NCBI GenBank assembly: GCA_963757185.1
Contig: CAVWQI010000007.1
Location: 1 to 64,000 of the forward strand
Reading direction: 5' to 3'
DNA length: 64,000 bases
DNA from: JAQBQB01 sp963757185
GTDB lineage: Bacteria > Gemmatimonadota > Gemmatimonadetes > Gemmatimonadales > Gemmatimonadaceae
Translations under genes and position numbers: made by a program
Shown here: piece after piece, positions 56,035 to 62,655 of the stretch
Position numbering within the stretch: position 1 is the first letter of the stretch
Layout: every line of letters starts with the position of its first letter
Notes under the pieces: model-generated
Seen by the model: only the letters and a program-made list of their open reading frames with translations
Database searches by the model: none
What the model was told of the DNA's origin: nothing

Positions 56035-57023
56035 ACGAGCAGAGTCTTTACGATCTTCTTATACGATTCCACCGCCGACTTGAGCTCTCGCACGCTGATG
56101 AACTCTCCGGGTGTGTGCGCGACGTGGATCGAGCCGGGACCGAAGAGGAGCGGCGTACCCCACCGCGAGAGCAGCGGGATGTCCGACGTATACGCGACAG
56201 GTGCAACTTCGAAGCCGGGGATCGTGTGAAAATGCTGCGCCGGGATGTGCGATCCGAACTCGAGCTCGGCTCGCCCTTTCGCCCACTTCTCGATCTGGGC
56301 GCGAATCGGCGCCACGTCGCCGACGAGCCGAAACATGATCTCGGCTTCGGCCGCGGCCGGAATGATGTTCGCCGCTGTGCCGCCGCGCAGGACGCCGACG
56401 TTGTACGTCGTGTCGCCGAGGACGCCGTCGCGCGGCAAGTCGAGCTGATCGAGCGTGGGCAGCAGAGAAAGCATCGGCGTGATGGCCGACTCGCCGAGAT
56501 GTGGGTACGCCGAGTGCGCGGCCCGGCCGTGCGTTCGCACCGTGACGCGGAGCGAGCCCTTGGCGCCGCTCGCGAGCTTGCTCTCCGTCGGCTCGCCGTT
56601 CACGAGAAACTTGCTGGTCGCCGTGAGATGATTCGCCGCGCGCGCGCCGTCCGATCCCTTCTCTTCTCCGACGACGAACAACAGGTCGACGCGTTCCTCA
56701 CCGGCGTTCGCGAGCTCGTCGGCGGCGGCGAGCATCGCGGCGGCGATTCCCTTCGCGTCGCACGCCCCGCGGCCCTTGAGTTGATCGCCGTCGCGCTTGG
56801 GCGCGATGTACGGCAGGACTGTGTCGAGATGGGTGGAGAACGTGACGCCCCGCCCTTTCCGCGACGCCCAAACGTTTGCGCGGTCCTTCGTCACCTCCTG
56901 GAGCGTGACGTTCCAGCCGCGCGCGACGAGCCATTTCGAGACGAAATCCACCGCGCTGCTTTCGGCGCCCGTGGAGGAATCCAACGCGAGAAGTTCGGCG
57001 GCCAGCGAGACGACATCGGTCAT
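56031..57023 (-). CDS. dapE: M20-family deacylase, probable succinyl-diaminopimelate desuccinylase
   Basis: 330-residue zinc aminoacylase. Metal ligands in VTFSTHLDTVLPY, RGACDAKGIAAAMLAA, VVGEEKGSDGARAAN and the dimerisation domain with HGRAAHSAYPHLGESAI and GTAANIIPAAAEAEIMFRL; last ligand region SIHVAHTPGEFISV. Sequence alone does not separate DapE from ArgE, but operon position beside dapD-dapA-dapB-lysC-asd points to DapE. First gene of the operon, 57 nt from the tRNA-Leu remnant; no promoter is evident in that gap. Confidence 0.85.
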   Translation of the reverse strand: MTDVVSLAAELLALDSSTGAESSAVDFVSKWLVARGWNVTLQEVTKDRANVWASRKGRGVTFSTHLDTVLPYIAPKRDGDQLKGRGACDAKGIAAAMLAAADELANAGEERVDLLFVVGEEKGSDGARAANHLTATSKFLVNGEPTESKLASGAKGSLRVTVRTHGRAAHSAYPHLGESAITPMLSLLPTLDQLDLPRDGVLGDTTYNVGVLRGGTAANIIPAAAEAEIMFRLVGDVAPIRAQIEKWAKGRAELEFGSHIPAQHFHTIPGFEVAPVAYTSDIPLLSRWGTPLLFGPGSIHVAHTPGEFISVRELKSAVESYKKIVKTLLV

Positions 57024-57075
57024 GCCGCCAAAGCTAGCCAGTCAGGTTTTTGCGCGCGCACACTCCGCCGACCGT

Positions 57076-57131
57076 TGGATGCCAGGACCCAGACTCGAAC
57101 TGGGACTCCCTTGCGGGAAAGGGATTTTAAG
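57076..57131 (-). tRNA. 3' half of tRNA-Leu(UAA), probable attachment-site remnant
   Basis: Read on the minus strand from 57131: anticodon loop CTTAAAA (anticodon TAA), 3' anticodon stem TCCCT, class II variable arm TCCC-GCAA-GGGA, T-arm CCCAG-TTCGAGT-CTGGG, acceptor strand TCCTGGC, discriminator A, then TCCA. Upstream, the expected 5' anticodon stem (AGGGA) and acceptor (GCCAGGA) are absent; sequence changes abruptly at the anticodon loop. A complete 3' half joined to phage-type DNA is what a tyrosine-recombinase integration at a tRNA gene leaves at one end (attR/attL core). The intact tRNA should lie at the far end of the element. Confidence 0.72.
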
Positions 57132-57272
57132 ACGGTATCGAGCCCCCCGAGCGGCTGAGTTAACTCCCCGTTCCATAGTAGGCGATGCGCGCCGGAATGT
57201 ACTCGTGCGCATGGTCGCGGCTACCAATTCCGCTACCAGTGGCTGCGGCTCGCCGTCCAAGAGGAGCTACCC

Positions 57273-58154
57273 GTGAGCCCGCTGAATCTCTGGAAGCCGG
57301 AACCGAAGCGACGCTCAGGCATCGTACGCATGCCCCCGGTCGTGCCAGGCGTGTCCTTGTCGCGGTATACGAACACTGAGCTTGGCGTGCGAATCGCGCG
57401 GCGAATCGGCCAGCCACGGCAAGATCCCGGCATTGCGTGGGCGCGCCTGATGCGCGAATCGAATCGCCCGAAGAAAGACGCGGCGCGTGAGGCGGTGCTG
57501 GATCTGTTGAGCGTCGGGCAATTCCCGAACCTCAAAATCCTGACGTTCCCCGCCTCGGACTGGCTCTTTGAGCACGCGCTATTCGCTCGACGCGGCGAAC
57601 CGACCGATCGCGGTTCGCGGACAACGCAGGTCTGGGCGATGGAACGGGACGTGGCCGTCTTCCGCGCCGCCTGTCACAACATTCCCGTGGGGCGTCTCGG
57701 CGGAAAGCGCGGCGCGGTCCGCCATCTAGAGCCGCCGCCGTTCGCATCGGCGAATGTGCAGACGGCGAAGGTTGGGTGCTTCCTCTGTTGCGGGTTCGAG
57801 GATTTCGCCTTGGCCGGTACGCTCGGTTGCTTCAACGCCGCGTGGCTCGACTTCAACGGCCAATTAACCCAACGCCGCCTCGACGCGATTGAATATTTCT
57901 GGAAGCGTCAGGTCCGGTCGCTCCTCGTGGTCACGCTGCTCGAACTGCACCAGTCGGACTGGATGCGCGGGCGCATCAGCAACCACGGCGGAACGGAGCA
58001 CTTGCTTGCCTCGCGCCTTTCCGGAGCCGAGATCGAAAGCGTCTCACGCTATAGCGACGGGGCGCCGATGGTGCAAATCGTCCTGCGTCGCGTATCTGGC
58101 ACACCCGAGACGTTGAGAGTTGGGGCAGCGGTCTCCTCGCGGAGCTCGGAATGA
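57273..58154 (+). CDS. Phage protein, possibly a SAM-dependent methyltransferase-like fold
   Basis: 293 residues, GTG start with GAGGAG 6 nt upstream. Weak methyltransferase-like layout: KKDAAREAVLDLL, ILTFPASDWLFEHALFA, then QVWAMERDVAVFRAACHN (an acidic residue after a beta strand, as in SAM sites), CFNAAWLDFNGQLTQRRLD (a D-x-N-G catalytic-like loop) and SLLVVTLLEL. No confirmed family. It is the first gene on the phage side of the attachment site, a position often held by integrase, but no tyrosine or serine recombinase motif is visible. Overlaps the next gene by 4 nt. Confidence 0.45.
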   Translation: MSPLNLWKPEPKRRSGIVRMPPVVPGVSLSRYTNTELGVRIARRIGQPRQDPGIAWARLMRESNRPKKDAAREAVLDLLSVGQFPNLKILTFPASDWLFEHALFARRGEPTDRGSRTTQVWAMERDVAVFRAACHNIPVGRLGGKRGAVRHLEPPPFASANVQTAKVGCFLCCGFEDFALAGTLGCFNAAWLDFNGQLTQRRLDAIEYFWKRQVRSLLVVTLLELHQSDWMRGRISNHGGTEHLLASRLSGAEIESVSRYSDGAPMVQIVLRRVSGTPETLRVGAAVSSRSSE

Positions 58155-58495
58155 GGGACTCCACCGGACAGCTCGACTTGCTCCGATTCCCCGCCCCGTC
58201 GGCTCCGGGCTCTGAAAGCTCACGCCGCGCGGCTGAACGCATGACGGTAGAACGTCGCCGGCCGCAGTGGGCGAAAGTCCTTGAGGCATTGGCTCGGTGT
58301 CGCTTCGCGGTCTCGAGGGAGGAACTGTCTCGGCTGACGGGCATCAAGGAGGCGAGCCTGTGCGGCCGCCTGTACGAGCTCGCCCCGCTCTACGTCGAAG
58401 TGTCGTCGATGTCCTGCATCTCCGCGGCCGGCGAGAAGGTCAACGGCTACCGAATTTCTGAGGCCGGGCGACGGCGCTTGGCAGAGGCGGCATGA
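58151..58495 (+). CDS. Small winged-helix phage protein
   Basis: 114 residues. The middle reads WAKVLEALARCRFAVSREELSRLTGIKEASLCGRLYELAPL and ends GYRISEAGRRRLAEAA, a winged helix with recognition helix around residues 58-72. Similar small proteins regulate or assist replication in phages. ATGA overlaps on both sides. Exact role unknown. Confidence 0.6.
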   Translation: MRDSTGQLDLLRFPAPSAPGSESSRRAAERMTVERRRPQWAKVLEALARCRFAVSREELSRLTGIKEASLCGRLYELAPLYVEVSSMSCISAAGEKVNGYRISEAGRRRLAEAA

Positions 58496-59423
58496 GCAAG
58501 CGGCCAGCGTATCAGTGGTATCCCGGCGACAAGATGCGCGACACGGCGCTGCAGGCGTGCTCGTTCGAGGCGCGCGGCCTGTGGCGCGAAATGCTGGACC
58601 TCATGCACGACGGCGAACCCTATGGCCATCTGACGGCTGGTGGCGTGCCCATCGACGACGCAGGCCTGCCCGGATCGTTGGGGTAGCTGTCAGGCGGGTA
58701 ACAGCGTGGCTATTCGAGCTGGAGACGCGCAAGGTGTTCAGTCGGACCGATGGAGGTGTGATCTACAGCCGTCGAATGGTCCGTGACGAGAGGGTGCGCG
58801 AGGCACGCGCGAAGGGTGGTCCGAAGTCGCTCGAGAACCAGAACGTTCCGCGCCCGAAGGACGGTGGGAAGGATGGCCGGAAGGATACCTTGCCCCCACC
58901 CTTGGACCCATCCCCTGCAGTTGCAGTTGCAGTTGCTTCTGCAGTTGCTTCATCATCGGCCCGTGAAACGCTGCTCGCTGCAGTGCCGCACCGCCCGACG
59001 TGGGAAGCCGTTCTGAGCAGCGCCCTGCAGGGCATGCACGGGCCGCCACTCACGACCGAACAGCTCGATCGCGCTGTGGTGGACTACGTGGGGAACGGGA
59101 ATGTCGCGCCGGGGAAAGAGCCGAGCCTCCGGCACTTCCGCGCCTATCTGCAGGATGTCGGACGGGCGCCGGCGAAGTCTAACGCCGCAACGACTATCCC
59201 GGTCCGCGGCGCGGCGATGTTCGGGAAGATCCGTGAACTGGCCCGATCGCAAGGCGGCTCAAGGTTCATCCCGCGCGACAGCGTGGCGGAACTTGGCGCC
59301 GATGTCTTGGCGGCCTATGAGCAGGTTGGCGGCGCCGCGGTATTCCTGGCCTGTCCGCCTGACAAGCTGTCTTACCTGCAGCGTGATTTCTCACAAGCTT
59401 TGGAGGGCCGCGCGAGTGTTTGA
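58492..59423 (+). pseudogene. DUF1376-like phage replication protein, one frameshift
   Basis: Starts MSKRPAYQWYPGDKMRDTAL with EARGLWREMLDLMHDGEPYGHL, the N-terminus of DUF1376/YdaU-type phage proteins. The frame ends at TAG (58684-58686), but the other frame continues with ARIVGVAVRRVTAWLFELE, FSRTDGGVIYSRRMVRDE, then a low-complexity AVAVAVASAVASSS linker and a C-terminal domain to 59423. One missing G near 58668 restores a protein of about 310 residues. Such proteins often sit with replication genes in phages. The frame break may be sequence error. Confidence 0.65.
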
Positions 59424-59751
59424 GAGACGGCCGACGCCGGTCTCGACCGTCCTGCATTCGGACCCGATGTTCGTCCAGGACGACGGGTCGGTCAACGTCC
59501 GAGAATCAAGGTGCGAATGCGGCGCCGCGTTTGAGCAGACGCAACTCTCCGCCCGCTTCATGCGGATCGTCGAGAAGTGCGGGGAGGGCGCCGTGGCGGC
59601 CTTGCTTCGCGACATTCCCGAGATCTACGTTCCCGTCCACTGTCCACCCTGCGAACGCCGAGACCTCGGACGTGCTGCACGGATTGCGGAAGCTCGAGCC
59701 CTTCCCACCTCGCGTCCTATCTTTGGAGAACGAGACCATGCCGCAGACTAA
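59416..59751 (+). CDS. Small phage protein with CxC/CxxC zinc-ribbon cysteines
   Basis: 111 residues from a GTG at 59416, overlapping the previous gene by 8 nt. Cysteine pairs CECG (about residue 33) and CPPC (about 77) suggest a zinc ribbon. Between them lies RFMRIVEKCGEGAVAALLRD. No family recognised. Confidence 0.5.
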   Translation: MFERRPTPVSTVLHSDPMFVQDDGSVNVRESRCECGAAFEQTQLSARFMRIVEKCGEGAVAALLRDIPEIYVPVHCPPCERRDLGRAARIAEARALPTSRPIFGERDHAAD

Positions 59752-59929
59752 CCGACGACGCGGCCATTTCCCGGCCAATCGGCCAGAGTTCGCGTGCCAC
59801 TGTGGGCGACTCCTGCGGGCTGCGGAGTACGTCGTCTGTCGGTGCGGTCATGCGTGGAGTCCGCGTCGTCGCTCAACCTCACGCAGTCGCGGCCCTAGCC
59901 GTCCATCTCGAAAACGTCCGGCCGCGTGA
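59738..59929 (+). CDS. Tiny zinc-ribbon phage protein
   Basis: 63 residues: FACHCGRLLRAAEYVVCRCGHAW gives two CxCG knuckles 15 residues apart, followed by an Arg/Ser-rich tail. ATG at 59738 has GGAG about 9 nt upstream. It overlaps the end of the preceding zinc-ribbon gene by 14 nt. Function unknown; likely nucleic-acid binding. Confidence 0.5.
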   Translation: MPQTNRRRGHFPANRPEFACHCGRLLRAAEYVVCRCGHAWSPRRRSTSRSRGPSRPSRKRPAA

Positions 59930-59960
59930 CCCCTCTCTCCCACATGGGCTACCCGACCCG

Positions 59961-60326
59961 ATGACGCTCAAGCTCACGGTCCCAATGCCCTTGAATTTGG
60001 CGAACTCCCGGTGCCACTGGCGAGTCAAGGACAAGCAACGCAAGGCGTACTTCGACGCGCTCGACTGGCTGGCGATGGCCAAGAAGATCCCCGCCCCGCC
60101 CAAGCAGCCGTTGGATTCCATCACGCTCAGCGTCGTGATGCACCTCGCTCGGCAGATGGACCACGACAACGCCGCGGCTCGGTGCAAATGGCCAATCGAC
60201 TGGCTGAAAACGCGGCGGTACATCGTCGACGACTCGCCCGCACATCTCCGGTGGGCATCCTTCCCAGAACAACGGGTCAAGCGCGATGGAAACTACCGCA
60301 TGGACCTAACCCTGGAGGCCGCATGA
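59961..60326 (+). CDS. RusA-like Holliday junction resolvase
   Basis: 121 residues. N-terminus LKLTVPMPLNLANSR followed by HWRVKDKQRKAYFDAL, then the RusA metal-binding arrangement DHDNAAARCKWPIDWLKTRRYIVDDSPAHL, i.e. D-x-D-N, a conserved Lys, D-x-L and a terminal D-D. RusA enzymes cut four-way junctions during phage recombination or packaging. Length fits (about 120). The ATG at 59961 is chosen by fit to the family start; upstream codons in frame look random. Confidence 0.75.
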   Translation: MTLKLTVPMPLNLANSRCHWRVKDKQRKAYFDALDWLAMAKKIPAPPKQPLDSITLSVVMHLARQMDHDNAAARCKWPIDWLKTRRYIVDDSPAHLRWASFPEQRVKRDGNYRMDLTLEAA

Positions 60327-60490
60327 TCAGCCAAGGGACGATTCGCAGCGTCAAGCGCACGAAAACAGGAACATTGGCGATCCTGTCCGACGGCTCGACG
60401 TGGTATCTGCCGGACCCGTATTTCGGCAAGCCCACCGAATGGCAGGAGATGCCGCGAATTCCCCTGCCGGTCTACGCCGATGACGCTTAA
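60323..60490 (+). CDS. Small hypothetical phage protein
   Basis: 55 residues, ATGA overlap with the RusA-like gene. Reads TIRSVKRTKTGTLAILSDGSTWYLPDPYFG, a small beta-rich protein. No family recognised. Confidence 0.45.
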   Translation: MISQGTIRSVKRTKTGTLAILSDGSTWYLPDPYFGKPTEWQEMPRIPLPVYADDA

Positions 60491-60719
60491 CGACCTGACC
60501 GAGCGGGAGCGGGAAGTGGCCGAGCTCGTCGCTCAAGGCTTGAGCTGCGGCCAGATCGGCAAGCGACTGGTCAACCTGCGGGTTCGCGGCAAGGAGGGCG
60601 TGACGGGGGCAACGGTGAAGCAGACCATTGTTCGAATCGCTGATCGCATCGGCCCCGACGACTCCAAGCCGTACCTACGCGTGATGCGCTGGACCATCCA
60701 ACAGCAGCTCGCCGCGTAA
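60480..60719 (+). CDS. Small LuxR-type helix-turn-helix phage protein
   Basis: 79 residues. LTEREREVAELVAQGLSCGQIGKRL is the start of a LuxR/GerE C-terminal HTH, followed after an insert by GATVKQTIVRIADRIG as recognition helix. It lacks the usual receiver or ligand domain, so it is a minimal DNA-binding protein and could be the late-gene regulator of the phage. Overlaps the previous gene by 11 nt. Confidence 0.6.
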   Translation: MTLNDLTEREREVAELVAQGLSCGQIGKRLVNLRVRGKEGVTGATVKQTIVRIADRIGPDDSKPYLRVMRWTIQQQLAA

Positions 60720-60805
60720 GTGTGTCACGTGCAACACTATCCGAATAGCACGTAGCGAATTAGAGCTAACGTGAAAGCGAGCAAGGTGCCAGACTGTGCG
60801 GCACT

Positions 60806-61015
60806 ATGGCTTTCCCAAAGAAGGCTGGATTAGGCGATCCAACTGGCGTGAAGGCATACGCCGGCACGCGGGATAAGAACGCCGGCGAGATCGCCACGCC
60901 GGCGATGTCCAAAGTGGCGAAGCCGATGAGCCTAGCCGCGCCGCGCCCGCCCAAGATCGTCCATCCGGGCGATGCCATGAATCTGCCGGCGATGCACACG
61001 CCGAAGCACAACTGA
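60806..61015 (+). CDS. Small hypothetical phage protein, Pro/Lys-rich
   Basis: 69 residues beginning MAFPKKAGLGDPTGVKAYAG, with PKIVHPGDAMNLPAMHTPKHN at the end. Composition suggests a disordered protein. It starts after an 86-nt gap (60720-60805) that probably holds a promoter, though no clear boxes were found. Stop and next start overlap (TGATG). Confidence 0.45.
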   Translation: MAFPKKAGLGDPTGVKAYAGTRDKNAGEIATPAMSKVAKPMSLAAPRPPKIVHPGDAMNLPAMHTPKHN

Positions 61016-61227
61016 TGGCCAAGTCGCTGATCAAGCCGTCTCGCAAGGGCTTGCTTCACAAGAAGCTCGGCGTGCCGCAGGGTCAGAAGATCCCCGCCGC
61101 CAAGATCGCCAAGGCGCTCCACTCGAGCAGCCCATCGCTCCGCAAGGAGGCCAACTTCGCGCGCAACTTAGGCCATCCGCCGGTCGGCACGCCCGAAAGC
61201 CCGTCACACAAAGGCAGGAACCGATAG
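61015..61227 (+). CDS. Small basic phage protein
   Basis: 70 residues: SLIKPSRKGLLHKKLGVPQ, KIPAAKIAKALHSSSPSLRK, then GTPESPSHKGRNR. Highly basic and helical in the centre; small proteins of this style are frequent near terminase genes in environmental phages. No function known. Confidence 0.5.
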   Translation: MAKSLIKPSRKGLLHKKLGVPQGQKIPAAKIAKALHSSSPSLRKEANFARNLGHPPVGTPESPSHKGRNR

Positions 61228-61393
61228 TGGGCGTCGAACCGGGCCAGGCCTCAATGACGCAGCAGGTCCGCCTCGCAAGAGAAACGCGAGGGCGATTGAA
61301 ACGTGGACCTCGCGGACACCGGAACGCCGCGCTGAACTGCTTGCGCTCATCAGTCCCGAAGCCGACGCCCAGCAACACCCGAGCGCCGACTGA
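61226..61393 (+). pseudogene. Possible small phage gene lacking a start in its frame
   Basis: Frame ending at TGA 61391-61393 reads GRRTGPGLNDAAGPPRKRNA, then TPERRAELLALISPEAD, with better protein character than the competing frame beginning at the GTG 61227. No start codon in this frame follows the previous stop; one extra G after 61227 would provide GTG GGG. The next gene start overlaps as TGATG, which supports this frame. Tentative. Confidence 0.3.
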
Positions 61394-61569
61394 TGACAGT
61401 CGCCATGCGCCGAGCCCGAAAGGTGGCTGTCGCCCGCTGGCTTCACTCAGTCCTGGCCAAGATCGGGAACCAGAAGGTCGCCGTCCTCACAGGTGCCGCA
61501 GACAGCTCCCTAACGCGGGTGCTCTACGCCCGCCGCGTTGACGTAATGCGTCTCGCAAGGGGCCACTAA
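61393..61569 (+). CDS. Small basic phage protein
   Basis: 58 residues from the ATG at 61393: MTVAMRRARKVAVARWLHSV, then VLTGAADSSLTRVLYARRVD. Overlaps preceding TGA and following ATG (TAATG at 61567-61571). Coupled overlaps are the best evidence that it is real. Confidence 0.4.
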   Translation: MTVAMRRARKVAVARWLHSVLAKIGNQKVAVLTGAADSSLTRVLYARRVDVMRLARGH

Positions 61570-62111
61570 TGGCCGGCCAACCCAAACGCCGCGCCATGTT
61601 CGAACTCCTCGAGCAAAGAGCTACCGACTACTTCGAAGGCGACCCAACTCAAACAGCCCTCGACTACGTCGCATGCTGGATTGAAGGAGGCGGCACTATC
61701 GTCTCCCTCGCCGACGATCTCGGTAAGTCATTGGGCTATAACGTCGGACGCGAATGGATCTCCCTCATGCTGCGACGTGAGTTCGGAGAAGACGCCGCGA
61801 GCCTAAGACTCAGTAACGCCCGCGCGCACGCGTCTCATGTGATGGCAGAGGATGCGCTGGGCATAAGCGATGACGTGGTAAAGAGTTCGGAGGACGCGTC
61901 ACGCAATGGGCTGCGCGTGAGAGCTCGCCAATGGACCGCTGAACGCTGGAACCGCACGCAGTACGGCAGTCAGAGCGTGACGAACGTGTCTATCTCGTTG
62001 GGCGGATTGCACTTGACTGCACTCCAGGCAGTGAACCGGGAAGTAACCGGAGGGGTGCAAGTGGCCTCAGTACCGTCACCGGACACGCGAACACTACCAT
62101 CGCAAACGTAG
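61569..62111 (+). CDS. Terminase small subunit-like protein
   Basis: 180 residues. N-terminal helical DNA-binding-like part with ALDYVACWIEGGGTIVSLAD and the second HTH-like GYNVGREWISLMLRREFG, then a long-helix region ARAHASHVMAEDALGIS with RVRARQWTAERWNRTQYG. The motif W-x-A-x-R-x-x-x-x-Y-G is typical of terminase small/scaffold-like phage proteins. The large subunit gene follows after a 540-nt stretch with two tiny genes, which fits. Call by analogy. Confidence 0.6.
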   Translation: MAGQPKRRAMFELLEQRATDYFEGDPTQTALDYVACWIEGGGTIVSLADDLGKSLGYNVGREWISLMLRREFGEDAASLRLSNARAHASHVMAEDALGISDDVVKSSEDASRNGLRVRARQWTAERWNRTQYGSQSVTNVSISLGGLHLTALQAVNREVTGGVQVASVPSPDTRTLPSQT

Positions 62112-62404
62112 CAGCAGCAACAGCTTGCACCAAATGGTTCGCAGAGTAGGCATTATGTCAACCTGCGCTCCTGCCGGCTGATGGTCGGAAGGCCCCCCTT
62201 CGACGATGGCGACCGGCGGGTTCTGCTGCGGACTCCTTGCGTGTTCGGCTTTCGGACCCTGAAAATTTTTCATCAAAGAGTTCTAATAGGTCCGCGGTCG
62301 AGTATAACAGCGCAATTCTGGATACAAACTGCGAATCTAGTGGGTTAAGTAGCGATAGTTGGGCGCACTTAGGTAGGGCATTAACTCAGCCGACGAGGGC
62401 TTAA
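62112..62404. other. Non-coding stretch inside the phage block
   Basis: 293 nt, noticeably more AT-rich than its surroundings (around 62260-62380), with no supportable gene. It contains TTAACTCAGCCG at 62382-62393, whose reverse complement lies at 57152-57163 beside the tRNA remnant. The AT-rich part probably carries a promoter for the terminase-side genes. Confidence 0.4.
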
Positions 62405-62521
62405 GTGGCCACAGTGAAGGTGAAGGTCTCGAGTGTGACGCGGGAGAAGGTGAACGGCACGACGACGGTCGTGGCCACGAAGCGTCCCAAGCTGAACGAG
62501 ATCCGGCCGGTGGCGAAGTAA
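62405..62521 (+). CDS. Tiny phage gene, 38 residues
   Basis: GTG at 62405 opens VATVKVKVSSVTREKVNGTT, followed by TVVATKRPKLNEIRPVAK, a beta-rich basic peptide. Its TAA overlaps the next ATG (TAATG). Too short for usual gene calling, but translational coupling and composition support it. Confidence 0.4.
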   Translation: MATVKVKVSSVTREKVNGTTTVVATKRPKLNEIRPVAK

Positions 62522-62655
62522 TGGAGAGCGGCTACACGTTCATGTCCAAGGAGGCATTGGCTCGGCGGGCGGTACTCGTCTGCCTTGCCTTGGTGGGCGT
62601 GGCGTGGTTCGCCGGCGAGGTTGTGGCGCGGTTCCCTCACCGGTACTGCCCGTGA
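62521..62655 (+). CDS. Tiny single-span membrane protein, 44 residues
   Basis: ATG at 62521; MESGYTFMSKEALARRAVLV leads into a hydrophobic segment AVLVCLALVGVAWFAGEVVA and a short basic end. One predicted membrane helix. Its TGA overlaps the GTG of the terminase gene (GTGA). Role unknown. Confidence 0.45.
   Translation: MESGYTFMSKEALARRAVLVCLALVGVAWFAGEVVARFPHRYCP

Noticed and set aside
57219..57240. Sequence resembling a tRNA-Leu D-arm (GCGG/CCGC stem, AATTGGTAG loop) on the minus strand, upstream of the tRNA remnant
   Set aside because: Its acceptor and anticodon stems do not pair with the 3' half and the 85-nt spacing fits no known intron; probably chance within phage coding-like sequence.
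57042..57260. 72-codon minus-strand frame across the tRNA remnant
   Set aside because: Translation of tRNA and phage junction sequence; no independent support.
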